The notes under the pieces were generated by a model, which worked only from the letters and a program-made list of their open reading frames with translations, was not told the DNA's origin and searched no databases. A stretch of 24,586 bases of DNA from CG2-30-46-19 sp034414555. Lineage in GTDB: Bacteria > Chloroflexota > Dehalococcoidia > GIF9 > AB-539-J10. Of the stretch, positions 13,236 through 22,054 are shown piece after piece. Each line of letters opens with the position of its first letter. The stretch's first letter is position 1. Position numbers and translations under genes: made by a program. The stretch is from positions 1 to 24,586 of the forward strand of contig DAOUMA010000014.1 of NCBI GenBank assembly GCA_034414555.1, written 5' to 3'.

Positions 13236-16200
13236 TTATTCCAGTTTTGAATCTTCCGAAGTACCCACTGTAGAGAGGCTTGCCTGGCTCCTTCCTTCGC
13301 TAAGCAATTCCACGGCAAGCCCTAAACTACGCAGCTCCATAAACAATACCTTACACGCCTCCGGAACACCAGGATGATGAATGTCTTCACCTTTAACGAT
13401 AGCTTCGTAAGCTCTAGAGCGACCATTAATGTCATCCGATTTTATACTAAGCATTTCCTGAAGTGTAGAAGCTGCACCATGACCCTCCAAAGCCCACACC
13501 TCCATTTCTCCAAAGCGCTGACCGCCAAATCGAGCTTTTCCCCCCAGTGGTTGCTGGGTAATAAGCGAATATGGCCCGGTAGAGCGGGCATGCACTTTAT
13601 CTGAAACAAGATGTATCAATTTCATCATATAAACAACACCAACAGTCACAGGCTGGTCAAAAGTCTCCCCAGTTCGCCCGTCTCTAAGTTCCATCTTTCC
13701 AAAGATAGGTGGACAAAGTCTTCGCTCTTTGTAAACCTCCTGTGTTTTCTGTTCTAATTCATCCTTGCTCAAATCCCGAGAATTTATGCCCACATCCTCA
13801 AGCCATAAACGAAGAGCAGCCTCTCTAGCCTTCCCTTTATGTTTCCCATCCATCATTTCCTCTGTCTCCTTCCCATTAAATCCTCGGGCAGTGAGCCAAG
13901 CGTCAATCTTCTCAAAATCAGTTACACCATCAGTTAAACCACCGTGATATAGAGAGACAGCGCCGGCTTGCCATGCTATCCAAGACATAGCTAAATAATC
14001 TTCAACCTCAGTAATATCAGCTCCATCAAAGATGGGGTTAATTGCTTTGAAGCCCAAGACACGCGCTACCCAACCTAAATGAGCTTCCAAAACCTGTCCT
14101 AGGTTCATTCGAGATGGGACGCCTAGAGGATTAAGGACAATATCCACAGGTGTACCATCAGATAAGTAAGGCATATCCTCCTCAGGCAATATAATTGAAA
14201 CAACACCTTTATTGCCGTGCCTGCCTGACATTTTATCGCCCACTGATACCTTACGTTTCTGAGCAAGCCATACCCATATAAGCTTATTTACTCCGATCGG
14301 CATTTCGTCATGGCTATCACGAGAGAATACCTTTACATCGATTATCTTTCCCCCCTCACCAGCTGCTACTCTGAGAGAACTGTCCTTCACCAGACGTGTC
14401 TTTTCGCCGAATATAGCTCGTAATAACTTCTCCTCCGCAGAAGGCTCGGTTTCACCCTTAGGGGTAATCTTCCCCACTAATATATCATTGGAGCTTACTT
14501 CAGCCCCTATTCGTATAATGCCCTGCTCATCAAGCTCGCTAAGGCTTTCTTCGCTTACATTTGGTATGTCTCTGGTAATTTCTTCAGGACCAAGCTTCGT
14601 GTCACGGGCCTCAACCACATATTTCTCTATATGGATAGAAGTGAAAACATCGTCTGTGACTAATCTTTTACTAATAACGATGGCATCTTCAAAATTGTAC
14701 CCTCTCCAGCTCATAAAGGCACAAATAACATTTTGCCCCAAGGCAAGCTCTTCTCCATCCACTGCACTGCTGTTAACAAGTGGCTGCCCTTTTCTAACCT
14801 TGTCCCCTTTATTTACTATGGGACATTGGTTAACACATGTCCCTTGGTTGGTTCTAACAAATTTATCCAACTTATAAATGTGCTCCTTGTCTTCTTCATC
14901 CTTAATTATGATTTGTGAACTGGTTGCTGAAGTCACTACGCCATCACAGGGAGAATATATTGCCTGCGTACTGTATTTAGCCACCTCTTTTTCCATACCG
15001 GTGGCTACCACGGGGGCCTGGGAAAACAACAAAGGCACAGCTTGGCGTTGCATGTTGCACCCCATTAGAGCGCGATTAGCATCGTCGTGCTCCAAAAATG
15101 GAATAAGCGAGGCAGCAACGCCAAATATCTGTTTGGGAGAGACATCCATAAAATCTACCTTGTCAACAGATTCATTAAAATATTTATCACCTTTCTTAAC
15201 TTCGACCCTTTGCTGGATAAACTCACTACTGCTGTTAACAGGAGCATTAGCTGGAGCAATAGCATATTGCTCCTCTTCATCAGCGGCTAAGTAAGCAATC
15301 TGCTCAGAAACAAAGGGGGCTATTTTGATTGTTTGCATGGGAAGAGAAGCAAGCTTGTCAGCGATTTCCTTAGTAATCAATGTCCCTGCTTGGATTACAA
15401 CCTCGCCACTATCGTTTTTCACATCCTCCCGGATTGTTCTTCCCAACAATTCATCTTCAATATTTGGAACCTCATGAATAACCTTACGGTAAGGTGTTTC
15501 TATGAAACCGTACTTATTGACTGAGGCGTAGGTAGCTAACGATCCAATGAGCCCGATATTTGGTCCCTCTGGTGTTTCTATAGGACAAATCCGGCCATAA
15601 TGCGAATGATGCACATCCCGAACTTCAAAGCCAGCTTGCTCCCGTGATAAACCACCGGGACCTATAGCTGAGAGGCGACGCTTATGAGTCAATTCAGCCA
15701 GTGGATTAGTTTGATCCATAAATTGAGATAGCTGAGACCTGCCAAGGAACTCCCTTATAGCAGCTACTAACGGGCGAATGTTAATTAACAAGGCTGGAGT
15801 CGCCTCTTCGGGACCAAGAATGCTCATCCGTTCTTTAATAGCCCTCTCTAAACGCAGCAACCCAACTTGAAATTGCCTCTGTATCAAGAAACCCACTGTT
15901 TGTGCCCGCCGATTGCCAAGATGGTCAATATCGTCAGGGATATCTTCATGCTTATTGATCAAGATAATCTGACGGACTACTCCCACCAGATCTTCGGGTG
16001 TTAAACCGAGCTGGTCTTGAGAAATGTTAAGCCCTAATTTCTTATTAAGCTTGTAGCGACCTATTTTTCCCAAGCTATAACGCCGTGGATTAAACAAAAA
16101 GTTATTCAGCAATGATTGAGCACTATCGAGATTAGGAGGATCACCAGAAGAAAATTTACGGTAGATATCAACTAAGGCATCACCTTTAGTCACAATCGAA

Positions 16201-16892
16201 GGATTCCGCTCTATTGTGGAGCGAATAAAAGCATGGTCAGGCGAATTATCTACGTCCCGGAATCGGTTAATTAGCTCCTCGTCGGTTTCAAGGCCTATAG
16301 CACGCAATAAAGTGGTGACAAGCATTTTCCTCTTCCCGCCTAATCTCACCGAGATAACATCTCTGCCAGAAGTCTCAAAATCGAGCCAAGAGCCATGTTC
16401 GGCAACAAGCTTGGCAAAACATAACTCACGCCCGCTAGCAGGATCCCTCTGTAAAGTGAAATAAACGCCAGGAAAGCGGCTCAATTGGCTTACCACTACC
16501 CTTTCCACTCCAGAAATAATAAAAGTCCCTCTATTCGTCATTAACGGAAAGTCACCAAAGAATAACTCCTGTTGTTTAATTTCTCCCGTCTCCTTGACTA
16601 TTAGCTGAACAGTGACATAAAGAGGAGAAGAATAAGTCATGCCCTGCGTAAGACATTCCTCAACAGAATGGTGTGGCTCACGAAACTCATAATCAGTGAA
16701 ACGCAGCTCTAATTTATTACGCGTATAATCCAAAATAGGGGAAATCCCCTCAAAAAGTTCCTTTAAGCCTTCTTCCTGAAACCAACAAAACGAATCAAAC
16801 TGAACCCGAACAAGAGAAGGAATCTCGACAACCTCAGGAAGCTTAGCAAAAAACTTTGTTAAACTATGTTTAGGTATGGACAATACAGCCAT
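13236..16892 (-). CDS. rpoB: RNA polymerase beta subunit
   Basis: The beta subunit completes the RNA polymerase catalytic core. The 1218-residue protein is full length. The rifampicin pocket is readable: LSQFMDQTNPL at 388-398 and LTHKRRLSAIGPGG at 401-414, with Asp393, His403 and Ser408 matching the drug-sensitive residues Asp516, His526 and Ser531 of E. coli, so natural resistance by these changes is not predicted. Further on are the universal blocks GVASLIPFLEHDDANRALMG (written here as GVAASLIPF...), KRKVSVGDKMSGRHGNKGVV and FGGQRFGEMEVWALEGHGA. The start codon is ATG at 16892, with AAGGA about 8 bases upstream. No ribosomal protein genes precede it; the next gene upstream is divergent. 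Confidence 0.98.
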   Translation of the reverse strand: MAVLSIPKHSLTKFFAKLPEVVEIPSLVRVQFDSFCWFQEEGLKELFEGISPILDYTRNKLELRFTDYEFREPHHSVEECLTQGMTYSSPLYVTVQLIVKETGEIKQQELFFGDFPLMTNRGTFIISGVERVVVSQLSRFPGVYFTLQRDPASGRELCFAKLVAEHGSWLDFETSGRDVISVRLGGKRKMLVTTLLRAIGLETDEELINRFRDVDNSPDHAFIRSTIERNPSIVTKGDALVDIYRKFSSGDPPNLDSAQSLLNNFLFNPRRYSLGKIGRYKLNKKLGLNISQDQLGLTPEDLVGVVRQIILINKHEDIPDDIDHLGNRRAQTVGFLIQRQFQVGLLRLERAIKERMSILGPEEATPALLINIRPLVAAIREFLGRSQLSQFMDQTNPLAELTHKRRLSAIGPGGLSREQAGFEVRDVHHSHYGRICPIETPEGPNIGLIGSLATYASVNKYGFIETPYRKVIHEVPNIEDELLGRTIREDVKNDSGEVVIQAGTLITKEIADKLASLPMQTIKIAPFVSEQIAYLAADEEEQYAIAPANAPVNSSSEFIQQRVEVKKGDKYFNESVDKVDFMDVSPKQIFGVAASLIPFLEHDDANRALMGCNMQRQAVPLLFSQAPVVATGMEKEVAKYSTQAIYSPCDGVVTSATSSQIIIKDEEDKEHIYKLDKFVRTNQGTCVNQCPIVNKGDKVRKGQPLVNSSAVDGEELALGQNVICAFMSWRGYNFEDAIVISKRLVTDDVFTSIHIEKYVVEARDTKLGPEEITRDIPNVSEESLSELDEQGIIRIGAEVSSNDILVGKITPKGETEPSAEEKLLRAIFGEKTRLVKDSSLRVAAGEGGKIIDVKVFSRDSHDEMPIGVNKLIWVWLAQKRKVSVGDKMSGRHGNKGVVSIILPEEDMPYLSDGTPVDIVLNPLGVPSRMNLGQVLEAHLGWVARVLGFKAINPIFDGADITEVEDYLAMSWIAWQAGAVSLYHGGLTDGVTDFEKIDAWLTARGFNGKETEEMMDGKHKGKAREAALRLWLEDVGINSRDLSKDELEQKTQEVYKERRLCPPIFGKMELRDGRTGETFDQPVTVGVVYMMKLIHLVSDKVHARSTGPYSLITQQPLGGKARFGGQRFGEMEVWALEGHGAASTLQEMLSIKSDDINGRSRAYEAIVKGEDIHHPGVPEACKVLFMELRSLGLAVELLSEGRSQASLSTVGTSEDSKLE

Positions 16893-17019
16893 AATCTTTA
16901 TTCCTTAAAATAAAATCAAAAAAGTTACCCTAAGGCATTCAAAGTGTTGTAATATATTTAATGAGGGAATTTAGACTTGACCAAAATTGAAGGGAAAGGG
17001 AAAACATACGCAACCTTTC

Positions 17020-17048
17020 AATCTAACACTATTAGATTTTTTTGTCAA
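17020..17048 (-). promoter_or_regulatory. Promoter of rpoB-rpoC-ruvB, overlapped by a palindrome
   Basis: On the minus strand a perfect TTGACA (17048-17043), a 17-base spacer and TAGATT (17025-17020) with a preceding TGT form a strong promoter, leaving a leader of roughly 120 bases before rpoB. The -10 and part of the spacer are a perfect inverted repeat, AATCTAA (17020-17026) and TTAGATT (17032-17038) around 5 bases. The plus-strand arm ends in seven T. The palindrome gives both strands a TAGATT hexamer and could be an operator or a divergent -10 pair. Confidence 0.55.
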
Positions 17049-17068
17049 GTCCCTGCCCCAAGAAAAAT

Positions 17069-18493
17069 ATGAAGAACACAATTAAATTTGGCACAGATGG
17101 ATGGAGGGGAATTATAGCCGAAGACTTTACCTTCAACAATGTTCGTATTTGCTCTCAAGGTATAGCTAATTATTTCAATAAAAAGGGACTAAGTCAAAAG
17201 GGACTGATTATCGGCTATGACACCCGTTTTGCCTCTGAAGACTTTGCTTCCGCTGCTGCTGAAGTGATTGCTGGCAACGACATTAAACTCCATTTATGCC
17301 TTAAACCAACACCTACGCCTGTGATAAGCTATGCTACTAACGCCACTAAAGCTGCTGGGGCTATTATTATCACCGCAAGCCACAATCCAAGAGAGTGGAA
17401 TGGACTCAAATGCAGGTCGGAGGATGGTGCCAGTGTCGCAAACGAGGTCATTAACGAGATAGAAAAAGAAATTGCCTATGTTGCCCATGATGAGAAAATT
17501 AAAAAAATTGCTCTGGATAAAGCCTTGAAGAAAGGATTAATAGATTATTTAGACCCTCACCCCATCTACTTTGAGCATCTACCACATCTTATCGATGTTG
17601 AAAACCTGCGACATCAGAAATTGACCGTGATTGTTGACTCCATGTACGGGGCTGGGGCAGGATATTTTGAGACCATCCTCAAAGGCAAAAACATGGAGAT
17701 TACTGAAATCCACGGTGAAAGAAATCCTTTTTTCCCAGGTATACAACCCGAGCCTATCGCCAAAAATTTAACCACACTTTCCCAGCTAGTGGTGAAACAG
17801 AAAGCCGATGTTGGCTTGGCTACCGATGGAGATTCTGACCGCATTGGTATCATAGATGAGAAGGGAACGTTCTTAAATCAACATCAGGTCTTTGCCCTGC
17901 TATGTCTTTATTTATTAGAAGTCCGTGGTGAGCGAGGTGCTATAGTAAAGACGTTGACCTCTACCACCATGCTTTCCCGCCTCGGGCAGATTTTCGGAGT
18001 TTCTGTCTACGAGACCCCCGTGGGATTCAAATATGTTGCTCCGCTAATGATACAAAAGAACGCAATGATTGGCGGTGAGGAAAGCGGGGGCTATGGCTTT
18101 CGAGGAAATATTCCGGAAAGAGATGCTATCGTGGCTGGGCTTTATTTCCTCGATTTCATGGCTAAAACAGGCAAGACACCTTCCCAACTGCTCAATTACC
18201 TCTACAGTAAAGTTGGCCCTCACTACTATGACCGCATCGACTTGCACATCCCTGAAGGCAAGCGCCAAACGATTTCGAAGCAGCTTGCTTCAGTTTCTTG
18301 GAATACTATAGCTGGCACAAAAGTAAGCAAGATAGACACCACCGACGGTTTTCGCTTTCTTCTCGATGACGGATCATGGCTACTTATCAGATTTTCAGGC
18401 ACAGAGCCATTGGTTCGCATCTATGCTGAGGCTGGAAGCCCTGAGAAATTAAGAAAATTACTGCAAGAAGGTAAGAGGCTAACAGGATTATGA
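17069..18493 (+). CDS. Phosphohexomutase (phosphoglucomutase/phosphomannomutase family)
   Basis: This 474-residue enzyme moves a phosphate between C1 and C6 of a hexose through a phosphoserine. The four family loops are present: catalytic Ser104 in ITASHNP, metal loop DGDSDR at 253-258, sugar-specificity loop GEESGG at 336-341, and phosphate loop RFSGTEPLVR at 441-450. The N-terminus KFGTDGWRG is of the COG1109 type. An in-frame TTG at 17042 would add nine residues, but it lies inside the divergent promoter; the ATG at 17069 gives the normal family start, although only a weak ribosome site precedes it. Its stop overlaps the next gene (ATGA), an isomerase for glucose-6-P and mannose-6-P, which favours glucose/mannose over glucosamine as substrate. 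GlmM activity cannot be excluded. Confidence 0.92.
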   Translation: MKNTIKFGTDGWRGIIAEDFTFNNVRICSQGIANYFNKKGLSQKGLIIGYDTRFASEDFASAAAEVIAGNDIKLHLCLKPTPTPVISYATNATKAAGAIIITASHNPREWNGLKCRSEDGASVANEVINEIEKEIAYVAHDEKIKKIALDKALKKGLIDYLDPHPIYFEHLPHLIDVENLRHQKLTVIVDSMYGAGAGYFETILKGKNMEITEIHGERNPFFPGIQPEPIAKNLTTLSQLVVKQKADVGLATDGDSDRIGIIDEKGTFLNQHQVFALLCLYLLEVRGERGAIVKTLTSTTMLSRLGQIFGVSVYETPVGFKYVAPLMIQKNAMIGGEESGGYGFRGNIPERDAIVAGLYFLDFMAKTGKTPSQLLNYLYSKVGPHYYDRIDLHIPEGKRQTISKQLASVSWNTIAGTKVSKIDTTDGFRFLLDDGSWLLIRFSGTEPLVRIYAEAGSPEKLRKLLQEGKRLTGL

Positions 18494-19554
18494 TAGACCT
18501 TGACGACCCAGAAATATACCGACATTACGACTCTGATGGAATGCGAGAGCATATCCGTAAGCTGCCCTGGCAATTGCGTGAAGCATGGCAGAAAAGTAGC
18601 GAAATTACTTTGCCGGCTAGTTTCGCCAATATAGATAATATTATCATCTGTGGCATGGGAGGCTCAGCTATCGGTGGAGAATTGATTAAAAGCTTTGCCT
18701 CTAATCTAACTAAACCAATTATCTTCATCCATCGGGATTACGCCCTGCCAGCTTTTGTTAATTCCCGAACTCTGGTAATCGCCTCCAGCTATTCCGGAAA
18801 CACCGAGGAAACGCTCTCCAACTTTACCCAGGCTATGGACATAGATTGTCCCAAAATAGCTATCACTACTGGTGGCAAATTAAAGGACCTGGCAAAAGCA
18901 ACGCAGGTCCCGGTTTTCACCATAGATTATGCTTGTCAACCCAGAGCTGCCTTGGGTTACAGTTTTGTCACTTTAATATCGCTGCTTGCAAGGTTGGGAT
19001 TTATAGAAGGTAAATCAGCCCGGTTAGATGAAGCAGTTCAAACGCTTGAAGCACTTTTAGACAACTTAGCCGAGGACATACCTACAGTACATAATCCGGC
19101 TAAACAGCTTGTCCATAAACTATTTGGCAAGCTGATAATCATTTACGGTGCGGGCATACTTTCCCCCGTAGCACAACGCTGGAAAGGACAATTCAATGAA
19201 AATAGCAAAACCTGGGCTTTTTATGAAACTTTCTCTGAGCTCAATCATAATGCTGTGGTTGGTTATGAATTCCCCAAAGAAATGGCAGGTAAGGTATACA
19301 TAATTTTGCTTCGCTCACCATCCTTACATCCCAGAATCCTGGCTCGCTATCGAATAACCAGTGAAATTTTACAGAAAGCCAAAGTCAAGCATGAGATTAT
19401 CGATAGCCAGAGCAAAGGTAAGCTAGCTCAAATGATGAGCCTTATCTTTCTTGGTGACTGGACAAGCTATTATTTAGCAATGCTAAATCAAGTTGACCCT
19501 ACACCGGTGAAAATGATTGATTACCTCAAAGAACGGCTCAATAGTATAAAATGA
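18490..19554 (+). CDS. Bifunctional phosphoglucose/phosphomannose isomerase
   Basis: The enzyme interconverts fructose-6-P with glucose-6-P and with mannose-6-P in the cytoplasm. The 354-residue protein has two SIS folds and the motifs of the archaeal/bacterial bifunctional group: GMGGSAIGGE at 55-64, SYSGNTEETL at 100-109, PRAALGYSF at 151-159, FNENSK near 235-240, and FSELNHNAVVGYE with catalytic Glu250 and His253. It is much shorter than classical Pgi. It starts at the ATG in the ATGA overlap with the phosphohexomutase, so the two are made together and could turn fructose-6-P into mannose-1-P and glucose-1-P for glycan, glycolipid or compatible-solute synthesis. Its stop is 4 bases from the CCA end of the convergent tRNA gene. 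Confidence 0.94.
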   Translation: MIDLDDPEIYRHYDSDGMREHIRKLPWQLREAWQKSSEITLPASFANIDNIIICGMGGSAIGGELIKSFASNLTKPIIFIHRDYALPAFVNSRTLVIASSYSGNTEETLSNFTQAMDIDCPKIAITTGGKLKDLAKATQVPVFTIDYACQPRAALGYSFVTLISLLARLGFIEGKSARLDEAVQTLEALLDNLAEDIPTVHNPAKQLVHKLFGKLIIIYGAGILSPVAQRWKGQFNENSKTWAFYETFSELNHNAVVGYEFPKEMAGKVYIILLRSPSLHPRILARYRITSEILQKAKVKHEIIDSQSKGKLAQMMSLIFLGDWTSYYLAMLNQVDPTPVKMIDYLKERLNSIK

Positions 19555-19558
19555 ACAT

Positions 19559-19650
19559 TGGCGGAGGGAGTGGGATTCGAACCCACGACCCCGATTTCTC
19601 AGGGCAACCGCTTAGCAGGCGGCCGCACTAGACCACTATGCGATCCCTCC
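19559..19650 (-). tRNA. tRNA-Ser (anticodon GCU), CCA encoded
   Basis: On the minus strand the gene runs from GGAGGGA (acceptor, 19650) to TCCCTCC-G-CCA (19559). The D arm contains GTGGTCTAGTG. The anticodon stem GCCGC/GCGGT closes loop CTGCTAA with anticodon GCT, which reads AGC/AGU serine codons. The long variable arm CCCTG/CGGGG confirms a class II tRNA, and GTGGG-TTCGAAT-CCCAC is the T arm. The 3' CCA is in the DNA. Confidence 0.97.
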
Positions 19651-19732
19651 TGTGGAGCTAAGGTTACAATAGGTAGAACTTTCGAACTAGCTTTCAGTTT
19701 ACCCATTTAGCCCTGTAATCTCGCTGATGATA

Positions 19733-19761
19733 ATTGTAGCAATAAAGCACACAGCACACAA
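19733..19761 (-). promoter_or_regulatory. Promoter of tRNA-Ser
   Basis: On the minus strand TTGTGT (19761-19756), a 17-base spacer and TACAAT (19738-19733) with a TGC extension point at the tRNA. Transcription would begin near 19726, about 76 bases before the mature 5' end. Confidence 0.5.
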
Positions 19762-19887
19762 GAGAAAATGGGAATGTTGCTGAAGAGGTCACAATCCCTC
19801 TGGCCGATGTGGATATTGCACAAACCGATGTATTGTATGCCTGAAGCTGTGTAGACGCTACATCGCTTTGTTACACACAGGCCTATC

Positions 19888-19935
19888 GTCTGCCCTATGG
19901 TTTGCCTTATTGTTTGCTCTGTCATTTGCCATATA
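19888..19935. repeat. Four imperfect 12-bp tandem units
   Basis: Units GTCTGCCCTATG, GTTTGCCTTATT, GTTTGCTCTGTC and ATTTGCCATATA follow each other without gaps (consensus GTTTGCCYTATN). Read on the minus strand they translate to a QTI(G/R)-like tetrapeptide repeat, but no gene is supported there. Confidence 0.65.
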
Positions 19936-20202
19936 GTGGACTTTCTGTGGTCGTGGTAGCATTTTATATATCTAATCTGACTTTACTCGTTATGAAGTGA
20001 GATTTAGAGAAACACCATAAAGGATATTCATTTGGTCAAACTAACTAACAAACTAGCTATGCTATGCCTTAATACAATCTGGAGAAATATGGAAGCCTGG
20101 AAACAGGTAAAGAATAATAAAGGCCTTTGTGTTCTTGATGTTGATTGTGGAAAGCAAGATATTATCCGGGATTTCCCATTTCAACTGGCAGTGAGGCAAT
20201 CT

Positions 20203-21738
20203 TCATTCCTCCTCGGCACGGGTACCGCAATAATACCCCCCTTTGCCCGTGGTTGGCAATCTCTCAAAGACCTTACGGAAATGAGATCCCAAAATGGCAA
20301 AGCGGATGGATAAAGTCAGATACTTAGGGTATCTCAACAGAGTCCAGCCAAACAGCTTGCAGTAATACCACCTCCCTTTTTCCTTGACACCCAAAAACCA
20401 CATAGACTTAATAAATGCCCTAACATACCAAAGCTGAAGCCTGACCTTCTTTTTCCCTTTAGGTTTATACTCCTTTAGAAACGTTTTGACCCGTTCGTAA
20501 TATTGCTTGGGCGAATAGATTGTACTTAGTATATGCTTATAGCCGCTAATAAGTGTTTCGTAACCCATTTTAGGGATGATGTTTGTTGAACCGTCTACAC
20601 CGTCGCCAGAAGCGTCCGGCAATAGACGGTTCTCCTTTTTCAGACGTTGGTATAGTCTTGTTTCCGGAGGGGCACCCAGCAAAGCGACCATGGCGGTAAC
20701 GACTCCGCTCTTTTGAATGAAACTGATCTGGCTTTCAAAAATTGAAGGCGTGTCAGCATCAAAACCGACAATAAATCCCCCCATTACTTGAAAGCCATGA
20801 TTTTGAATCTTCTTAACCGAAGCAACTAAATCACGATTCTTATTGGGAAATTTGTTGCACTCGACCAAGCTTTCTTCATTTGGGCTTTCAATGCCAACAA
20901 ATACGGTGTCAAACCCTGCCTCGACCATTAATTGCATTAGCTCTTCATCATCGGCAAGGTTTATAGATGCCTCGGTAATAAATGAAAATGGATATTTTTT
21001 CCCTTTCATCCACCGGATTATTGCCGGCAGGATTTCTGCCTTTAATTTTCTCTTATTGCCGATAAAATTATCATCAACAATAAACAAACTACCCCGCCAC
21101 CCCTTGTTGTATAACGCATCCAATTCGGCTACCATCTGGGTTTTGGTCTTGGTTCGCGGTTTATGCCCATTTAGAATGATAATGTCACAGAATTCGCAGT
21201 TGAACGGGCAACCTCGGGAATACTGAATACTCATTAACGAGTATTTCTTCATATTGAGAAGCGACCAGAGTGGAATGGGAGTTTGGGTTATATCCGGTCG
21301 TTCCTTGGAGGTATAAACATGTTTGGCGCATCCTTTCTCTAGGTCTTCTAAGAAGAGCGGAAGGGTAATTTCAGCCTCGTCAAGCACTAGATGATCTACA
21401 TTATCAAAGCCAAATTCTTCGTAGGCGGCGGTGAAAAGGGGACCACCGGCTACAGTCTTGGTATTGAATTTCTGGCATCGGTTAGTAACCTCTTTTGCCG
21501 ATTCTTTTTGCACCACCATGGCACTGATAAACACGTAATCAGCCCATTTAATGTCTTTATCAGTTAGCCTTGTTGTATTCATATCTACAAGCCTTTTCTC
21601 CCACTCAGCAGGGAGCATAGCGGCTACAGTTAATAAGCCCAAGGGGGGTAAAAGCTCCTCTTTGGACATGAATTTTAAAGCATGCTTAAAGCTCCAGAAC
21701 GTATCCGGATACTGTGGGTAAACCAGTAGTATTTTCAT
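20203..21738 (-). CDS. B12-binding-type radical SAM protein with C-terminal DUF4070-like region
   Basis: This 511-residue protein belongs to the large group of radical SAM enzymes with an N-terminal cobalamin-binding fold. Residues 1-140 form that fold (MKILLVYPQYPDTFW, PPLGLLTVAAMLP, AGGPLFTAA), without the DxHxxG motif, as usual in this group. The radical SAM motif CPFNCEFC places the cluster cysteines at 177, 181 and 184; FIVDDNFIGN and GFDTVFVGIESPNEESL are later barrel strands. The C-terminal 150 residues are rich in basic and aromatic residues and resemble DUF4070. Relatives such as hopanoid methylases methylate unreactive carbons, but many members are uncharacterised, and the substrate here is unknown. 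The ATG at 21738 follows a short IS remnant, whose G-rich end supplies a plausible ribosome site. Confidence 0.88.
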   Translation of the reverse strand: MKILLVYPQYPDTFWSFKHALKFMSKEELLPPLGLLTVAAMLPAEWEKRLVDMNTTRLTDKDIKWADYVFISAMVVQKESAKEVTNRCQKFNTKTVAGGPLFTAAYEEFGFDNVDHLVLDEAEITLPLFLEDLEKGCAKHVYTSKERPDITQTPIPLWSLLNMKKYSLMSIQYSRGCPFNCEFCDIIILNGHKPRTKTKTQMVAELDALYNKGWRGSLFIVDDNFIGNKRKLKAEILPAIIRWMKGKKYPFSFITEASINLADDEELMQLMVEAGFDTVFVGIESPNEESLVECNKFPNKNRDLVASVKKIQNHGFQVMGGFIVGFDADTPSIFESQISFIQKSGVVTAMVALLGAPPETRLYQRLKKENRLLPDASGDGVDGSTNIIPKMGYETLISGYKHILSTIYSPKQYYERVKTFLKEYKPKGKKKVRLQLWYVRAFIKSMWFLGVKEKGRWYYCKLFGWTLLRYPKYLTLSIRFAILGSHFRKVFERLPTTGKGGYYCGTRAEEE

Positions 21739-21744
21739 AAGATT

Positions 21745-21906
21745 CTATCCCCCACCAACTTCCTTACTTTCCCAGCGATAAAACTGGACATGGTTAACCT
21801 GGTGGCGCCGGCATACCTCGCTTATCGTAGCCCCTGATTGCCTCCCCTCCACCACCACCCTCAGTTTCTCCTCAGCACTCAAGCGTCTACTTTGATTTGT
21901 GTCCAT
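21745..21906 (-). pseudogene. IS3-type transposase orfA remnant
   Basis: From an ATG at 21906, with AAGGGG upstream, 53 residues match the first helix-turn-helix of IS3/IS911 OrfA proteins (PF01527 type): RRLSAEEKLRVVVEGRQSG, then ISEVCRRHQVNHVQFYRW. It stops at once after YRWESKEVGGG, where a full OrfA would continue through a leucine zipper and into OrfB. No OrfB sequence or terminal inverted repeats are visible. The frame is open further upstream to 22041, but that part has no transposase similarity. It is a fragment that ends 6 bases before the radical SAM start. Whether it is a relic or a small DNA-binding protein cannot be told, but relic is more likely. Confidence 0.72.
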
Positions 21907-22054
21907 CTCGTTACCCCCTTGGTTATTCCAACGGTAAATGTGTCGGCTAGGGTAGTATAACCAACATGCAGCCTTTCCGCGGGGAGCAATATCTCTTTCG
22001 TCTCTCTTGTTTGCAATAGCTTGGCCACAGCATCCCTCCATAGACTCATGGACT

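Larger units (their letters stand above)
19651..20202. other. 552-bp interval between tRNA-Ser and the radical SAM gene
   Basis: I see no supported protein gene. The interval holds a promoter for the tRNA (19733-19761), a 12-bp tandem repeat (19888-19935), and an inverted repeat CGATGTA/TACATCG (19826-19832 and 19859-19865). Two open frames of 72 and 93 codons lack ribosome sites and family features; the longer one runs antisense into the radical SAM gene. Confidence 0.6.

Noticed and set aside
14488..15294. Open frames of 129 and 138 codons antisense to rpoB
   Set aside because: Shadow frames of a highly conserved gene; Ser-rich composition and no ribosome sites.
15500..16000. Natural rifampicin resistance in RpoB
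   Set aside because: Asp393, His403 and Ser408 match the sensitive residues; nothing in the pocket suggests resistance.
17042..17068. TTG start for the phosphohexomutase
   Set aside because: Lies in the divergent promoter and adds nine residues not typical of the family; ATG at 17069 preferred.
19707..19925. 72-codon minus-strand frame with QTI repeats
   Set aside because: No ribosome site, Cys-rich without pattern, and explained by the 12-bp tandem repeat.
20032..20313. 93-codon plus-strand frame
   Set aside because: Its second half is antisense to the end of the radical SAM gene and it has no ribosome site or recognisable domain.
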